From an uncultured Glaciecola sp. (lineage in GTDB: Bacteria > Pseudomonadota > Gammaproteobacteria > Enterobacterales > Alteromonadaceae): a stretch of DNA of 64,000 nucleotides. A program made the position numbers and the translations under genes. The stretch spans positions 248,001 to 312,000 of the forward strand of contig CANMCE010000002.1 in assembly GCA_947496235.1 (NCBI GenBank), given 5' to 3'. Under the pieces are notes generated by a model. The model was not told where the DNA came from. It made no database searches and was given only the letters and a program-made list of their open reading frames with translations. Below are positions 62,569-64,000 of this stretch, one piece after another; position 1 is the stretch's first letter, and every line of letters starts with the position of its first letter.

Positions 62569-63254
62569 ACATATTTAGTAAGTTATTCAGTGCATTAAAA
62601 GGCGGGGCTAACGAAATGGGTGAAGCAGTTGTAGACGCCAATGCCATTCGAATTTTTGAACAGGAAATCAGAGAAGCAAAAGCGGATTTGGCAAAAGCAA
62701 AAGAAAGTGAAATTTCTTTAGTGGCCTCAAAGAAACAAAATGAAGCCAAAATCACCCAACTAGAAAAGCAAATTGAGGAATATGAGTCACATGCTTCAGC
62801 AGCTTTGGAAAAAGGAGATGAAGCGCTAGCTCTGGAAACCGCTGGTCATATTGCAAAACTTGAGTCTGACAAGGCAACAACAATGGAAAGTGTTAGTCAA
62901 TTTAGCAGCCATTGCGACAAGATAAGAGCTCAAATAGTCAAAACTGAGAATCAAATTAAAGAAATGGAAAGTCAATTAAGCCAAGTAAAAGCGACTGATT
63001 CAGTACACAAAGCACAACAATCCATTCATAGTAATCTGAACTCTGGATCATCATCAGTGGCATCAGCGAAAGAGAGTCTTGAACGAATTAAAGAAAAACA
63101 GGCTGACTTTGAGGCCAAGCAAGCGGCAGCGGAAGAATTGGAAACGGCCAGTTCTTTAGATCAAAAGTTAAAAGAAGCGGGAATTAAAACCTCTGGTAAA
63201 AGTGCTGAAGATGTTTTGGCTGCAATAAAGGCAAAGAAGGCAAGTGCTAAATAG
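62565..63254 (+). CDS. PspA/IM30-family membrane-stress protein (YjfJ-like)
   Basis: A 229-residue, almost entirely coiled-coil helical protein. MNIFSKLFSALKGGANEMGEAV is the amphipathic N-terminal helix that binds membranes, and heptad-rich helices cover about 30-190. Family members (PspA, Vipp1, ESCRT-III relatives) polymerise on damaged membranes. AAGGAG lies seven bases before ATG 62565, which overlaps the yjfI stop. The set YjfI-PspA-YqiJ-flotillin is a known grouping for membrane homeostasis. Length and context favour the YjfJ-type branch, not the PspF-controlled PspA. Confidence 0.9.
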   Translation: MNIFSKLFSALKGGANEMGEAVVDANAIRIFEQEIREAKADLAKAKESEISLVASKKQNEAKITQLEKQIEEYESHASAALEKGDEALALETAGHIAKLESDKATTMESVSQFSSHCDKIRAQIVKTENQIKEMESQLSQVKATDSVHKAQQSIHSNLNSGSSSVASAKESLERIKEKQADFEAKQAAAEELETASSLDQKLKEAGIKTSGKSAEDVLAAIKAKKASAK

Positions 63255-63304
63255 TTAGCTAAAGATAAAACGTCTATTGCTCTTTCAAGCTTACAGGAAT
63301 TTCT

Positions 63305-63958
63305 ATGATTGAGTTTTTATTGAGTGACGCAAATACCCTATATACGGTGGCAATATGCATAGTGATAGGGCTTGGCTTAGTTGAAGGTCTCGCAATGATT
63401 TTCGGCCTAAGTATTGGTGCGCTGTTTGATGGCATATCTCCGATAGATATGGATTTTGAACTGGAAGCTGAAATATCGTCGGGAGGATTAACTGGAATAC
63501 TAGGTTGGTTAGCCCTGAATCGCTTGCCATTGATGATTTGGTTTGTGTTATTTATGACTTGTTTTGGTCTTTCTGGCTGGACTGCGAATTACTTATTCGG
63601 AAGCCTGTTTGGAGTGCTACTGCCGACATTAATTAGTTTTCCAGTTGCATTGGCGGTAGGGCTTACCCTAACAGGAAGAATAGGTAAACGATTGGCTAGG
63701 TTTATGCCCAAAAATGAAAGCTCAGCGATAAACACTGACACCTTTGGAGGCCGAATTGCGACAATTACCTTAGGGACAGCTCGCGTTGGTTCACCAAGCG
63801 AAGCGAGCTTTGTGGATAGCTTTAAACAAAAACACTACGTAATGGTTGAGCCAATAGAAAACGGACAAGAATTTCACGTTGGGCAGCAAGTAGTATTGGT
63901 GGAAAAAGGACCTAACAGTTGGTTGGCAACAAATATGGAAGCATCCACGGAAAGTTAG
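63305..63958 (+). CDS. yqiJ: YqiJ-like membrane protein with OB-fold
   Basis: 217 residues. Three membrane segments (about 12-38, 67-90 and 95-118) are followed by a soluble C-terminal domain of OB/NfeD-like type (FGGRIATITLGTARVGSPSEA, then VGQQVVLVEKGPNSWLA). This layout fits YqiJ, which is normally encoded directly before a flotillin (YqiK). AGGAA precedes ATG 63305. The final bases of the window (AGGAAAGGAG at 63991-64000) look like the ribosome site of the next gene, expected to be the flotillin. The product probably organises membrane microdomains with PspA. Confidence 0.88.
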   Translation: MIEFLLSDANTLYTVAICIVIGLGLVEGLAMIFGLSIGALFDGISPIDMDFELEAEISSGGLTGILGWLALNRLPLMIWFVLFMTCFGLSGWTANYLFGSLFGVLLPTLISFPVALAVGLTLTGRIGKRLARFMPKNESSAINTDTFGGRIATITLGTARVGSPSEASFVDSFKQKHYVMVEPIENGQEFHVGQQVVLVEKGPNSWLATNMEASTES

Positions 63959-63990
63959 TATGACACAAAGTTGTCATTAAGAAGATAAAT

Positions 63991-64000
63991 AGGAAAGGAG
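63991..64000 (+). promoter_or_regulatory. ribosome binding site of a gene beyond the right edge
   Basis: AGGAAAGGAG ends the window. Before it is a short inverted repeat (TGACA/TGTCA, 63961-63976). The next gene is expected to be the flotillin partner of YqiJ, from neighbourhood logic only. Confidence 0.6.

Noticed and set aside
1-64000. tRNA or rRNA genes, CRISPR arrays, insertion sequences, prophage or toxin-antitoxin genes
   Set aside because: I looked for conserved cloverleaf cores, regularly spaced repeats, transposase motifs and terminal inverted repeats and saw none; a tool-based scan could still find a small RNA I missed.

Overview
The window looks like a chromosome segment of a marine gammaproteobacterium, most likely an Alteromonadaceae member of the Paraglaciecola/Glaciecola/Aliiglaciecola type. 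The base composition is AT-leaning. The gene content fits: a PEP-CTERM/exosortase locus, a PrpB-PrpC-AcnD-PrpF methylcitrate operon under a GntR regulator, PurT, AcpH, YaiL (DUF2058), a YjfI-PspA-YqiJ cluster and a FliA-type promoter on a chemoreceptor gene. This placement is inferred from gene content only. I saw no rRNA, tRNA, CRISPR array, insertion sequence or prophage. Nearly all the DNA is coding.

Layout. 1-4.7 kb: an operon of two MacB/FtsX-type permeases (the first cut by the left edge), a sigma54-dependent response regulator and a NtrY-like kinase. 4.7-13 kb: an iodotyrosine-deiodinase-like flavoprotein, a secreted amidohydrolase, a polysaccharide deacetylase-like protein, an isochorismatase-like hydrolase, a double-cupin protein, a chemoreceptor, a VOC protein, PurT and an unknown exported protein. 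13-22.9 kb: a prolyl oligopeptidase lipoprotein, a gamma-glutamylcyclotransferase-like gene between two near-identical hairpins, an acyltransferase divergent from a membrane LytTR regulator, a LemA/M48 peptidase pair, a periplasmic binding lipoprotein, a PRC-barrel protein and YaiL.

23-32 kb: an RND/MMPL exporter, then a PEP-CTERM island. The island holds a FeeM/TIGR03694-like N-acyl amino acid synthase, a ThiF/E1-like enzyme, the PrsT TPR lipoprotein and a PEP-CTERM substrate protein with a convincing -24/-12 (sigma54) promoter. A second PEP-CTERM-like substrate lies at 55.5 kb. The exosortase is not in the window. 32-42 kb: a LolD/FtsX-type ABC pair, a serine hydrolase, an acyltransferase, molybdopterin genes moaE-D-C-B divergent from moaA, a VOC gene behind a consensus LexA box, and a LysR/pirin pair. 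42-48 kb: dGTPase, an MFS exporter whose first helix seems to start upstream of the first ATG, an SDR, a GH105-like glycosidase and a repeat-built beta-helix lipoprotein.

48-54.6 kb: the propionate (2-methylcitrate) operon gntR-prpB-prpC-acnD-prpF, with two identical 14-bp operators. 54.6-57.8 kb: AcpH, the second PEP-CTERM-like protein and a type-B carboxylesterase. 57.8-62 kb: the most notable metabolic cluster. A DUF6471-like protein, a flavin reductase-like protein, a DUF1852 protein (MesX), a core-MetE protein (MesD) and MetR lie on one strand, with a perfect MetR box ahead of mesX. This is a folate-independent methionine synthase system whose methyl donor is, to my knowledge, unresolved. 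62-64 kb: a YjfI-PspA-YqiJ membrane-stress cluster that probably continues into a flotillin gene past the right edge.
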